Below are positions 48,201 through 63,392 of a stretch of 64,000 bases of DNA, piece by piece. The notes below the pieces were generated by a model, which was given only the letters and a program-made list of their open reading frames with translations, was not told where the DNA came from and ran no database searches. The stretch spans positions 29,127-93,126 of the forward strand of contig NW_026042819.1 of the NCBI RefSeq assembly GCF_023856365.1, given 5' to 3'. The stretch is from Brienomyrus brachyistius (taxonomy: Eukaryota > Chordata > Actinopteri > Osteoglossiformes > Mormyridae). Position 1 is the first letter of the stretch, and each line of letters starts with the position of its first letter. The position numbers and the translations under genes are program-made.

Positions 48201-51200
48201 TATGCTAATATGCTAATATGCTAATATGCTAATATGCTAATATGCTAATATGCTATGCTAATATGTTAATATGCTAATATGCTAATATGCTATGCTAATA
48301 TGCTAATATGCTAATATGTTAATATGCTAATATGTTAATATGCTATGCTAATATGCTAATATGTTAATATGCTAATATGCTAATATGCTAATATGCTAAT
48401 ATGCTAATACGCTAACATGCTATGCTAATATGCTAATATGCTATGCTAATATGCTAATATGCTAATATGCTAATATGCTATGCTAATATGCTATGCTAAT
48501 ATGCTAATATGCTAATATGCTAATATGCTAATATGCTAATATGCTATGCTAATATGCTAATATGCTAATATGCTAATATGCTATGCTAATATGCTAATAT
48601 GCTAATACACTAACACGCTATGCTAATATGCTAATATGCTAATATGCTAATATGCTAATATGCTATGCTAATATGCTAATATGCTAATATGCTAATATGC
48701 TAATATGCTAATATGCTAATATGCTAATATGCTAATATGCTAATATGCTATGCTAATATGCTAATATGCTAATACGCTAACACGCTATGCTAATATGCTA
48801 ATATGCTATGCTAATATGCTAATACGCTAACACGCTATGCTAATATGCTAATATGCTAATATGCTAATATGCTAATATGCTATGCTAATATGCTAATATG
48901 CTAATATGCTAATATGCTAATATGCTATGCTAATATGCTAATATGCTAATATGCTAATATGCTAATATGCTATGCTAATATGCTAATATGCTAATATGCT
49001 AATATGCTAATATGCTAATATGCTAATACGCTAATATACTAATATGCTAATATGCTAATATGCTAATATGCTATGCTAATATGCTAATATGCTATGCTAA
49101 TATGCTAATATGCTAATATGCTATGCTAATATGCTAATATACTAATATGCTAATATGCTAATATGCTAACACGCTATGCTAATATGCTATGCTAATATGC
49201 TAATATGCTAATATGCTAATATGCTATGCTAATATGCTAATATGCTAATACACTAACACGCTATGCTAATATGCTAATATGCTAATATGCTAATATGTTA
49301 ATATGCTAATATGCTAATATACTATGCTAATATGCTAATATGCTAATATGCTATGCTAATATGCTAATATGCTAATATGCTAATATGCTAATATGCTAAT
49401 ATGCTAATATGCTATGCTAATATGCTAATATGCTAATACGCTAACACGCTATGCTAATATGCTAATACGCTAATACGCTAACACGCTATGCTAATATGCT
49501 AATATGCTAATATGCTAATATGCTATGCTAATATGCTAATATGTTAATATGCTATGCTAATATGCTAATATGCTAATATGTTAATATGCTAATATGCTAA
49601 TATGCTAATGTGCTATGCTAATATGTTAATATGCTAATATGCTAATATGCTAATATGCTATGCTAATATGCTAATATGCTAATATGCTAACACGCTATGC
49701 TAATATGCTAATATGCTAATATGCTAATATGTTAATATGTTAATATGCTAATATGCTAATATGCTAATATGCTAATATGCTAATACGCTAACATGCTATG
49801 CTAATATACTAATATGCTAATATGCTAATATGCTAATATGCTAATATGCTATGCTAATATGCTAATATGCTAATATGCTAATATGCTATGCTAATATGCT
49901 AATATGCTATACTAATATGCTAATATGCTAATATGCTAATATGCTAATATGCTATGCTAATATGCTAATATGCTAATACACTAACACGCTATGCTAATAT
50001 GCTAATATGCTAATATGCTAATATGCTAATATGCTAATATGCTAATATGGTAATATGTTATGCTAATATGCTAATATGCTAATATGCTAATATGCTAATA
50101 TGCTATGCTAATATGCTAATATGCTAATATGCTAATATGCTAATATGATAATATGCTAATATGCTATGCTATGCTAATATGCTAATATGCTAATATGCTA
50201 ATATGCTAATACGCTAACATGCTATGCTAATATGCTAATATGCTAATATGCTAATACGCTAATATGCTAATATGCTAATATGCTAATATGCTAATATGCT
50301 ATGCTAATATGCTAATATGCTAATATGCTAATATGCTATGCTAATATGCTAATATGCTAATATGCTAATATGCTAATACGCTAACATGCTATGCTAATAT
50401 GCTAATATGCTAATATGCTAATATGCTAATACGCTAATATGCTAATATGCTAATATGCTAATATGCTAATATGCTATGCTAATATGCTAATATGCTAATA
50501 TGCTAATATGCTATGCTAATATGCTAATATGCTAATATGCTAATACGCTAACACGCTTTGCTAATATGCTAATATGCTAATATGCTAATATGTTAATATG
50601 CTATGCTAATATGCTAATATACTAATAAGCTAATTTGCTAATATGCTAATATGCTAATATGCTAATATGCTATGCTAATATGCTAATATGCTAATATGCT
50701 AATATGCTAATATGCTAATATGCTAATACGCTAACATGCTATGCTAATATGCTAATATGCTAATATGCTAATATGCTAATATGCTATGCTAATATGCTAA
50801 TATGCTAATATGCTAATATACTAATATGCTATGCTAATATTCTAATATGCTAATATGCTAATATGCTAATATGCTAATATGCTAATATGCTAATATGCTA
50901 TGCTAATATGCTAATATGCTAATATGCTAATATGCTAATATGTTAATATGCTATGCTAATATGCTAATATGCTAATATGCTAAAATGCTAATATGCTAAT
51001 ATGCTAATATGCTAATATGCTAATATGCCATGCTAATATGCTAATATGCTAATATGCTAATATGCTATGCTAATATGCTAATATGCTAATATACTAATAT
51101 GCTAATATGCTATGCTAATATGCTAATATGCTAATATGCTAATATGCTAATATGCTATGCTAATATGCTAATATGCTAATATGCTAATATGCTATGCTAA

Positions 51201-51776
51201 TATGCTAATATGCTAATATGCTAATATGCTAATATGCTAATATGCTAATACGCTAATATGCTATGCTAATATGCTAATATGCTAATATGCTAATATGCTA
51301 ATATGCTAATATGCTATGCTAATATGCTAATATGCTAATATGCTAATATGCTAATATGCTAATACGCTAATACGCTAATACGCTAATATGCTAATATGCT
51401 AATATGCTATGCTAATATGCTAATATGCTAATATGCTAATATGCTAATATGCTAATATGCTAATATGCTATGCTAATATGCTAATATGCTAATATGCTAA
51501 TATGCTAATATGCTATGCTAATATGCTATGCTAATATGCTAATATGCTAATATGCTATGCTAATATGCTAATATGCTAATATGCTAATATGCTATGCTAA
51601 TATGCTAATATGCTAATATGCTAATATGCTAATATGTTAATATGCTAATATGCTATGCTAATATGCTAATATGCTAATATGCTAATATGCTAATATGCTA
51701 ATATGCTATGCTAATATGCTAATATGCTAATACACTAACACGCTATGCTAATATGCTAATATGCTAATATGCTAAT
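45222..51776 (+). repeat. 6.55 kb head-to-tail duplication, right copy
   Basis: This copy starts at ACCCTAATACG (45222) and runs to about 51,776. There the four octamers after the final CACTAACAC (51733) end in a 5-mer, where the left copy instead enters the next ACCCTAATACG. All landmarks of the left copy are present in order. The ACCCT form occurs only at the heads of these two copies; the older-looking positions at 15662, 23318 and 33478 read ACCTT. A single-base difference therefore separates this lineage from the left half of the array. Confidence 0.93.
46865..47672 (+). repeat. Higher-order module beta, copy 4
   Basis: CTCAT at 46865, ACAAATC at 47373 and 47487, TCCACTAACAC at 47660: every marker lies exactly 6,555 bp after its partner in copy 3. 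It sits inside the right half of the 6.55 kb tandem duplication. A lone ACAAATC at 56315 further right has no partner 114 bp away and no nearby CTCAT, and looks like a remnant of a fifth copy. Confidence 0.9.
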
Positions 51777-52899
51777 ATGCTAATATGCTATGCTAATATG
51801 CTAATATGCTAATATGCTAATATGCTAATATGCTATGCTAATATGCTAATATGCTAATATGCTAATATGCTAATATGCTAATACGCTAATATGCTAATAT
51901 GCTAATATGCTATGCTAATATGCTAATATGCTAATATGCTAATATGCTATGCTAATATGCTAATATGCTAATATGCTAATATACTAATATGCTAATATGC
52001 TAATATGCTAATATGCTAATTTGCTAATATGCTATGCTAATATGCTAATATGTTATGCTAATATACTAATATGCTAATATGCTAATATGCTAATATGCTA
52101 ATATGCTAATATGCTAATATACTAATATGCTAATACGCTAACATGCTATGCTAATATGCTAATATGCTAATATGCTAATATGCTAATATGCTATGCTAAT
52201 ATGCTAATATGCTAATATGCTAATATGCTAATATGCTAATATGCTATGCTAATATGCTAATATGCTAATATGCTAATATGCTAATATGCTATGCTAATAT
52301 GCTAATATGCTAATATGCTAATATGCTAATATGCTAATATGCTAATATGCTATGCTAATATGCTAATATGCTAATATGCTAATATGCTATGCTAATATGC
52401 TAATATGCTAATATGCTAATATGTTAATATGCTAATATGCTATGCTAATATGCTAATATGCTAATACACTAACACGCTATGCTAATATGCTAATATGCTA
52501 ATATGCTAATATGCTATGCTAATATGCTAATATGCTAATATGCTAATATGCTATGCTAATATGCTAATATGCTAATATGCTAATATGCTAATATGCTAAT
52601 ATGCTATGCTAATATGCTAATATGCTAATATGCTAATATTCTATGCTAATATGCTAATATGCTAATACGCTAATACGCTATGCTAATATGCTAATACGCT
52701 AATACGCTAACATGCTATGCTAATATGCTAATATGCTAATATGCTAATATGCTATGCTAATATGCTAATATGCTAATATGCTAATATGCTAATATGCTAT
52801 GCTAATATGCTAATATGCTAATATGCTAATATACTAATATGCTATGCTAATATACTAATATGCTAATACACTAACACGCTATGCTAATATGCTAATATG

Positions 52900-55000
52900 C
52901 TAATATGCTAATATGCTATGCTATGCTAATATGCTAATATGCTAATATGCTAATATGCTAATATGCTATGCTAATATGCTAATATGCTAATATGCTAATA
53001 TGCTAATATGCTAATGAGCTAATACGCTAATATGCTAACACGCTATGCTAATATGCTAATATGCTAATATGCTAATATGTTAATATGTTAATATGCTAAT
53101 ATGCTAATATGCTAATATGCTAATATGCTAATATGCTAACATGCTATGCTAATATACTAATATGCTAATATGCTAATATGTTAATATGCTAATATGCTAT
53201 GCTAATATGCTAATATGCTAATATGCTAATATGCTATGCTAATATGCTATGCTAATATGCTAATATGCTAATACGCTAACATGCTATGCTAATATGCTAA
53301 TATGCTAATATGCTAATATGCTAATACGCTAATATGCTAATATGCTAATATGCTAATATGCTAATATGCTATGCTAATATGCTAATATGCTAATATGCTA
53401 ATATGCTATGCTAATATGCTAATATGCTAATATGCTAATACGCTAACACGCTATGCTAATATGCTAATATGCTAATATGCTAATATGTTAATATGCTATG
53501 CTAATATGCTAATATACTAATAAGCTAATTTGCTAATATGCTAATATGCTAATATGCTAATATGCTATGCTAATATGTTAATATGCTAATATGCTAATAT
53601 GCTAATATGCTAATATGCTAATTACGCTAACATGCTATGCTAATATGCTAATATGCTAATATGCTAATATGCTAATATGCTATGCTAATATGCTAATATG
53701 CTAATATGCTAATATACTAATATGCTATGCTAATATTCTAATATGCTAATATGCTAATATGCTAATATGCTATGTTAATATGCTAATATGCTAATATGCT
53801 AATATGCTAATATGCTAATATGCTATGCTAATATGTTAATATGCTAATATGCTAATATGCTAATATGCTAATATGCTAATATGCTATGCTAATATGCTAA
53901 TATGCTAATATGCTAATATGCTATGCTAATATGCTAATATGCTAATATGCTAATATGCTATGCTAATATGCTAATATGCTAATATGCTAATATGCTAATA
54001 TGCTAATATGCTAATACGCTAATATGCTATGCTAATATGCTAATATGCTAATATGCTAATATGCTAATATGCTAATATGCTATGCTAATATGCTAATATG
54101 CTAATATGCTAATACGCTAATACGCTAATACGCTAATATGCTAATATGCTAATATGCTATGCTAATATGCTAATATGCTAATATGCTAATATGCTAATAT
54201 GCTAATATGCTAATATGCTATGCTAATATGCTAATATGCTAATATGCTAATATGCTAATATGCTAATATGCTATGCTAATATGCTATGCTAATATGCTAA
54301 TATGCTAATATGCTATGCTAATATGCTAATATGCTAATATGCTAATATGCTAATATGCTAATATGCTATGCTAATATGGCTAATATGCTAATATGCTAAT
54401 ATGCTAATATGCTAATATGTTAATATGCTAATATGCTATGCTAATATGCTAATATGCTAATATGCTAATATGCTAATATGCTATGCTAATATGCTAATAT
54501 GCTAATACACTAACACGCTATGCTAATATGCTAATATGCTAATATGCTAATATGCTAATATGCTAATATGCTATGCTAATATGCTAATATGCTAATATGC
54601 TAATATGTTAATATGCTAATATGCTATGCTAATATGCTAATATGCTAATATGCTAATATGCTAATATGCTAATATGCTAATACGCTAATATGCTAATATG
54701 CTAATATGCTAATATGCTATGCTAATATGCTAATATGCTAATATGCTAATATGCTATGCTAATACGCTAATATGCTAATATGCTAATATGCTAATATGCT
54801 ATGCTAATATGCTATGCTAATATGCTAATATGCTAATATGCTAATATACTAATATGCTAATATGCTAATATGCTAATATGCTAATTTGCTAATATGCTAT
54901 GCTAATATGCTAATATGTTAATATGCTAATATACTAATATGCTAATATGCTAATATGCTAATATGCTAATATGCTAATATGCTAATATACTAATATGCTA
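52900..55000 (+). repeat. Partial third copy of the 50.6-52.1 kb region
   Basis: Part of the 6.55 kb unit reappears further right: ATAAGCTAATTT at 53520 (partner 50625, offset 2,895), ATATTCTAAT near 53,736 (near 50,840), the triple ACGCTAAT run at 54111 (51361, offset 2,750) and AATTTGCTAATATGCTATG near 54,883 (near 52,018, about 2,865). Offsets vary by about 100-145 bp, so the copy has gained and lost whole blocks and is less well preserved than the two adjoining full copies. Boundaries are approximate. Confidence 0.7.
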
Positions 55001-57379
55001 ATATGCTAACATGCTATGCTAATATGCTAATATGCTAATATGCTAATATGCTAATATGCTATGCTAATATGCTAATATGCTAATATGCTAATATGCTAAT
55101 ATGCTATGCTAATATGCTAATATGCTAATATGCTAATATGCTAATATGCTAATATGCTAATATGCTATGCTAATATGCTAATATGCTAATATGCTAATAT
55201 GCTAATATGCTATGCTAATATGCTAATATGCTAATATGTTAATATGTTAATATGCTAATATGCTATGCTAATATGCTAATATGCTAATATGCTAATACGC
55301 TAATATGCTAATATGCTAATATGCTAATATGCTAATATGCTAATATGCTAATATGCTAATACGCTAATATACTAATATGCTAATATGCTAATATGCTAAT
55401 ATGCTATGCTAATATGCTAATATGCTATGCTAATATGCTAATATGCTAATATGCTAATATGCTAATATGCTATGCTAATATGCTAATATACTAATATGCT
55501 AATATGCTAATACGCTAACACGCTATGCTAATATGCTATGCTAATATGCTAATATGCTAATATGCTAATATGCTATGCTAATATGCTAATATGCTAATAC
55601 ACTAACACGCTATGCTAATATGCTAATATGCTATGTTAATATGCTAATATGCTAATATGCTATGCTAATATGCTAATATGCTAATATGCTAATATGCTAA
55701 TATGCTATGCTAATATGCTAATATGCTAATATGCTAATATGCTATGCTAATATGCTAATATGCTAATATGCTAATATGCTAATATGCTATGCTAATATGC
55801 TAATATGCTAATACGCTAACACGCTATGCTAATATGCTAATACGCTAATACGCTAACACGCTATGCTAATATGCTAATATGCTAATATGCTAATATGCTG
55901 TGCTAATATGCTAATATGTTAATATGCTATGCTAATATGCTAATATGCTAATATGTTAATATGCTAATATGCTAATATGTTAATGTGCTATGCTAATATG
56001 TTAATATGCTAATATGCTAATATGCTAATATGCTATGCTAATATGCTAATATGCTAATATGCTAATATGCTAATATGCTAATATGCTAATATGCTAATAT
56101 GCTATGCTAATATGCTAATATGCTATGCTAATATGCTAATATGCTAATATGCTAATATGCTATGTTAATATGCTAATATGCTAATATACTAATATGCTAA
56201 TACGCTAACACGCTATGCTAATATGCTAATACGCTAATACGCTAACACGTTATGCTAATATGCTAATATGCTAATATGCTAATATGCTAATATGCTATGC
56301 TAATATGCTAATATACAAATCTGCTAATATGCTAATATGCTAATATGCTAATATGCTATGCTAATATGCTAATATGTTAATATGCTAATATGCTAATATG
56401 CTATGCTAATATGCTAATATGTTAATATGCTAATATGCTAATATGCTAATATGCTAATACGCTAACACGCTATGCTAATATGCTAAGCTAATATGCTAAT
56501 ATGCTAATATGCTAATATGCTAATATGCTAATATGCTATGCTAATATGCTAATATGCTAATATGCTAATATGCTAATATGCTAATATGCTATGCTAATAC
56601 GCTAATATGCTAATATGCTAATATGCTAATATGCTAATATGCTATGCTAATATGCTAATATGGTAATATGCTAATATGCTAATATGCTATGCTAATATGG
56701 TAATATGCTAATATGCTAATATGCTATGCTAATATGCTAATATGCTAATATGCTAATATGCTATGCTAATATGCTAATATGCTAATATGCTAATATGCTA
56801 TGCTAATATGCTAATATGCTAATATGCTAATATGCTATGCTAATATGCTAATACACTAACACGCTATGCTAATATGCTAATATGCTAATATGCTAATATG
56901 CTATGCTAATATGCTAATATGCTAATATGCTAATATGCTAATATGCTAATACGTTAATATGCTAACACGCTATGCTAATATGCTAATATGCTAATATGCT
57001 AATATGCTAATATGCTAATATGCTAATATGCTATGCTAATATGCTAATATGCCATGCTAATATGCTAATATGCTATGCTAATATGCTAATATGCTAATAC
57101 GCTAACACGCTATGCTAATATGCTAATATGCTAATATGCTAATATGCTAATATGCTAATATGCTATGCTAATATGCTAATATGCTAATATGCTAATATGC
57201 TATGCTAATATGCTAATATGCTAATATGCTAATATGCTAATATGCTATGCTAATATGCTAATATGCTAATATGCTAATATGCTAATATGCTAATATGCTA
57301 TGCTAATATGCTAATATGCTAATATGCTAATATGCTAATATGCTATGCTAATATGTTAATATGCTAATATGCTAATATG

Positions 57380-57610
57380 CTATGCTAATATACTAATACG
57401 CTAACACGCTAACACGCTATGCTAATATGCTAATATGCTAATATGCTAATATGCTAATATGCTATGCTAATATGCTAATATGCTAATATGCTATGCTAAT
57501 ATGCTAATATGCTAATATGCTATGCTAATATGCTAATATGCTAATATGCTAATATGCTAATATGCTAATATGCTATGCTAATATGCTAATACGCTAACAC
57601 GCTAACACGC
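57380..57610 (+). repeat. Doubled AACACGCT markers
   Basis: TACGCTAACACGCTAACACGCTATG, a CGCTAACACGCTA marker carrying one extra AACACGCT unit, occurs near 57,395 and again near 57,590, about 195 bp apart. The same doubled form stands near 6,973. The repeat of this unusual form within 200 bp indicates a small local duplication; its presence near the left end suggests descent from a common block or a recurrent slip. Confidence 0.7.
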
Positions 57611-59259
57611 TATGCTAATATGCTAATATGCTATGCTAATATGCTAATATGCTAATATGCTAATATGCTAATATGCTATGCTAATATACTAATATGTTAA
57701 TATGCTAATATGCTAATATGCTATGCTAATATGCTAATATGCTAATATGCTAATATGCTAATATGCTATGCTAATATGCTAATATGCTAATATGCTAATA
57801 TGCTATGCTAATATATTAATATGCTAATATGCTAATATGCTAATATGCTAATATGCTAATATGCTATGCTAATATGCTAATATGCTAATATGCTAATATG
57901 CTATGCTAATATGCTAATATGCTAATATGCTAATATGCTATGCTAATATGCTAATATGCTAATACACTAACAGGCTATGCTAATATGCTAATATGCTAAT
58001 ATGCTAATATGCTAATATGCTATGCTAATATGCTAATACGCTAACACGCTATGCTAATATGCTAATATGCTAATATGCTAATATGCTATGCTAATATGCT
58101 AATATGCTAATATGCTATGCTAATATGCTAATATGCTAATATGCTAATATGCTAATATGCTATGCTAATATACTAATATGCTAATATGCTATGCTAATAT
58201 ACTAATATGCTAATATGCTAATATGCTAATATGCTATGCTAATATGCTAATATGCTAATATGCTAATATGCTAATATGCTATGCTAATATGCTAATATGC
58301 TAATATGCTAATATGCTAATATGCTAATATGGTAATATGCTAATACGCTAATATGCTAATATGCTATGCTAATATGCTAATATGCTAATATGCTAATATG
58401 CTAATATGCTATGCTAATATGCTAATATGCTAATATGCTAATATGCTAATATGCTATGTTAATATGCTAATATGCTAATATGCTAATTTGCTAATATGCT
58501 ATGCTAATATGCTAATATGCTAATACACTAACACGCTATGCTAATATGCTAATATGCTAATATGCTAATATGCTAATATGCTATGCTAATATGCTAATAT
58601 GCTAATATCCTAATATGCTATGCTAATATGCTAATATGCTAATATGCTAATATGCTAATATGCTATGCTAATATGCTATGCTAATATGCTAATATGCTAA
58701 TATGCTAATATGCTATGCTATGCTAATATGCTAATATACTAATATGCTAATATGCTAATATGCTATGCTAATATGCTAATATGCTAATATGCTAATATGC
58801 TAATATGCTATGCTAATATGCTAATATGCTAATATGCTAATATGCTAATATGCTATGCTAATATGCTAATATGCTAATATGCTAATATGCTAATATGCTA
58901 ATATGCTATGCTAATATGCTAATATGATAATATGCTAATATGCTATGCTAATATGCTAATATGCTAATATGCTAATATGCTAATATGCTATGCTAATATG
59001 CTAACATGCTAATATGCTAATATCCTAATATGCTAATACGCTAATATGCTAACACGCTATGCTAATATGTTAATATGCTAATATGCTAATATGCTAATAT
59101 GCTATGCTAATATGCTAATATGCTATGCTAATATGCTAATATGCCATGCTAATATGCTAATATGCTAATATGCTAATATGCTAACACGCTATGCTAATAT
59201 GCTAATATGCTAATATGCTAATATGCTAATATGCTATGCTAATATGCTAATATGCTAAT

Positions 59260-62200
59260 ATGCTATTATGCTAATATGCTAACAAGCTATGCTAATATGC
59301 TATGCTAATATGCTATGCTAATATGCTAATATGCTAATATGCTAATATGCTAATATGCTAATATGCTATGCTAATATGCTGACATGCTAATATGCTAATA
59401 TGCTAATATGCTAATATGCTAATACGCTAATATGCTAACACGCTATGCTAATATGCTAATATGCTAATATGCTAATATGCTAATATGCTATGCTAATATG
59501 CTAATATGCTATGCTAATATGCTAATATGCCATGCTAATATGCTAATATGCTAATATGCTAATATGCTAATATGCTATGCTAATATGCTAATATGCTAAT
59601 ATGCTAATATGCTAATATGCTAATATGCTAATATGCTAATATACTATGCTAATATGCTAATATGCTAATATGTTAATATGCTAATATGCTATGCTAATAT
59701 GCTAATATGCTAATATGCTAATATGCTATGCTAATATGCTAATACGCTAACACGCTATGCTAATATGCTAATATGCTAATATGCTAATATGCTATGCTAA
59801 TATGCTAATATGCTAATATGCTAACATGCTATGCTAATATGCTAATATGCTAATATGCTAATATGCTAATATGCTATGCTAATATGCTAATTTGCTAATA
59901 TGCTAATATGCTAATATGCTAATACGCTAACACGCTATGCTAATATGCTAATATGCTAATATGCTAATATGCTAATATGCTATGCTAACATGCTAATATG
60001 CTAATATGCTAATATGCTAATATGCTATGCTAATATGCTAATATGCTAATATGCTAATATGCTATGCTAATATGCTAATATGCTAATATGCTAATATGCT
60101 AATATGCTAATATGCTAATATGCTAATATGCTATGCTAATATGCTATGCTAATATGCTAATATGCTAATTTGCTAATATGCTAATATGCTAATATGCTAA
60201 TATGCTATGCTAATATGCTAATATGCTAATACGCTAACACGCTATGCTAATATGCTAATATGCTAATACTCTAATAGGCTAACACGCTATGCTAATATGC
60301 TAATATGCTAATATGCTAATATGCTAATATGCTATGCTAATATGCTAATATGCTAATATGCTAATATGCTAATATGCTAATATGCTATGCTAATATGCTA
60401 ATATGCTAATATGCTAATATGCTAATATGCTATGCTAATATGCTAAAATGCTGATATGCTAATATGCTATGCTAATATGCTAATATGCTAATATGCTATG
60501 CTAATATGCTAATATGCTAATATACTAATATGCTAATATGCTAATATGCTATGCTAATATGCTAATATGCTAATACACTAACACGCTATGCTAATATGCT
60601 AATATGCTAATATGCTAATATGCTAATATGCTAATATGCTATGCTAATATGCTAATATGCTAATATGCTAATATGCTAATATGCTAATATACTATGCTAA
60701 TATGCTATGCTAATATGCTAATATGCTAATATGCTAATACGCTAATATGCTAACACGCTATGCTAACACGCTATGCTAATATGCTAATATGCTAATATGC
60801 TAATATGCTAGACTAATATGCTAATATGCTATGCTAATATGCTAATATGCTATGCTAATATGCTAATATGCTAATACGCTAACACGCTATGCTAATATGC
60901 TAATATGCTAATATGCTAATATGCTAATATGCTAATATGCTATGCTAATATGCTAATATGCTAATATGCTAATATGCTATGCTAATATGCTAATATGCTA
61001 ATATGCTAATATGCTAATATGCTATGCTAATATGCTAATATGCTAATATGCTAATATGCTATGCTAATATGCTAATATGCTAATATGCTAATATGCTAAT
61101 ATGCTATGCTAATATGCTAATATGCTAATACACTAACACGCTATGCTAATATGCTAATATGCTAATATGCTAATATGCTAATATGCTATGCTAATATGCT
61201 AATATGCTAATACGCTAACACGCTATGCTAATATGCTAATATGCTAATATGCTAATATGCTAATATGCTAATATGCTATGCTAATATGCTAATATGCTAA
61301 TATGCTATGCTAATATGCTAATATGCTAATATGCTAATATGCTAATATGCTAATATGCTATGCTAATATACTAATATGCTAATATGCTAATATGCTAATA
61401 TGCTATGCTAATATGCTAATATGTTAATATGCTAATATGCTAATATGCTAATATGCTATGCTAATATGCTAATATGCTAATATGCTAATATGCTAATATG
61501 CTAATATGCTTATATGCTAATATGCTATGCTAATATGCTAATATGCTAATATGCTAATATGCTAATATGCTATGCTAATATGCTAATATACTAATATGCT
61601 AATATGCTAATATGCTATGTTAATATGCTAATATGCTAATATGCTAATATGCTATGCTAATATACTAATATGCTAATACACTAACACGCTATGCTAATAT
61701 GCTAATATGCTAATATGCTAATATGCTAATATGCTATGCTAATATGCTAATATGCTAATATGCTAATACGCTAACACGCTATGCTAATATGCTAATATGC
61801 TAATATGCTAATATGCTAATATGCTAATATGCTAATATGCTATGCTAATATGCTAATATGCTAATATGCTAATATGCTAATATGCTATGCTAATATGTTA
61901 ATATGCTAATATGCTAATATGCTAATATGCTATGCTATGCTAATATGCTAATATGCTAATATGCTAATATGCTAATATGCTAATATGCTATGCTAATATG
62001 CTAATATGCTAATATGTTAATATGCTAATATGCTATGCTAATATGCTAATATGCTAATATGCTAATACACTAACATGCTATGCCAATATGCTAATATGCT
62101 AATATGCTAATATGCTATGCTAATATGCTATGCTAATATGCTAATATGCTAATACGCTAACACGCTATGCTAATATGCTAATATGCTAATATGCTAATAT

Positions 62201-63200
62201 GCTATGCTAATATGCTAATATGCTAATATGCTAATATGCTATGCTAATATGCTAATATGCTAATATGCTAATATGCTAATATGTTAATATGCTATGCTAA
62301 TATGCTAATATGCTAATATGCTAATATGCTAATATGCTAATATGCTAATATCCTAATATGCTATGCTAATATGCTAATATGCTAATATGCTAATATGCTA
62401 ATATGCTATGCTAATATGCTAATATGCTAATATGCTAATATGCTAATATGCTAATATGCTATGCTATGCTAATATGCTAATATGCTAATATGCTAATATG
62501 CTAATATGCTATGCTAATATGCTAATATGCTAATATGCTAATATGCTAATATGCTAATATGCTATGCTAATATGCTAATATGCTAATATGCTAATGTGCT
62601 AATATGCTAATATGCTAATATGCTAATATGCTATGCTAATATGCTAATATGCTAATATGCTAATATGCTAATATGCTATGCTAATATGCTAATATGCTAA
62701 TATGCTAATATGCTAATATGCTATGCTAATATGCTAATATGCTAATATGCTAATATGCTAATATGCTAATACACTAACACGCTATGCTAATATGCTAATA
62801 TGCTAATATGCTAATATGCTAATATGCTATGCTAATATTCTAATATGCTAATATGCTATTATGCTAATATGCTAATATGCTATGCTAATATGCTAATATG
62901 CTAATATGCTAATATGCTAATACGCTAATATGCTAACAAGCTATGCTAATATGCTAATATGCTAATATGCTAATATGCTAATATGCTAATATGCTAATAC
63001 ACTAACACGCTATGCTAATATGCTAATATGCTAATATGCTAATATGCTAATATGCTATGCTAATATGCTAATATGCTAATATGCTATTATGCTAATATGC
63101 TAATATGCTAACAAGCTATGCTAATATGCTATGCTAATATGCTAATATGCTAATATGCTAATATGCTAATATGCTATGCTAATATGCTAACATGCTAATA
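59260..63200 (+). repeat. Right-end duplicated segment, offset about 3.8 kb
   Basis: GCTATTATG followed by AACAAGCTATG occurs at about 59,264-59,290 and again at about 63,085-63,118 (AACAAG 59281 and 63110, offset 3,829). The following rare unit, GACATGCT at 59381, is matched by AACATGCT at 63189 (3,808). A further AACAAGCT stands near 62,936. Between them, at 60444, lies a TAAAATGCTGAT unit followed 132 bp later by CACTAACAC (60576), the same pair and spacing as in alpha copies 2-5. The last 8 kb of the array therefore share modules with its left part. Confidence 0.72.
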
Positions 63201-63392
63201 TGCTAATATGCTAATATGCTAATATGCTAATACGCTAATATGCTAACACGCTATGCTAATATGCTAATATGCTAATATGCTAATATGCTAATATGCTAAT
63301 ATGCTATGCTAATATGCTAATATGCTAATATGCTATTATGCTAATATGCTAATATGCTATGCTAATATGCTAATATGCTAATATGCTATGCT

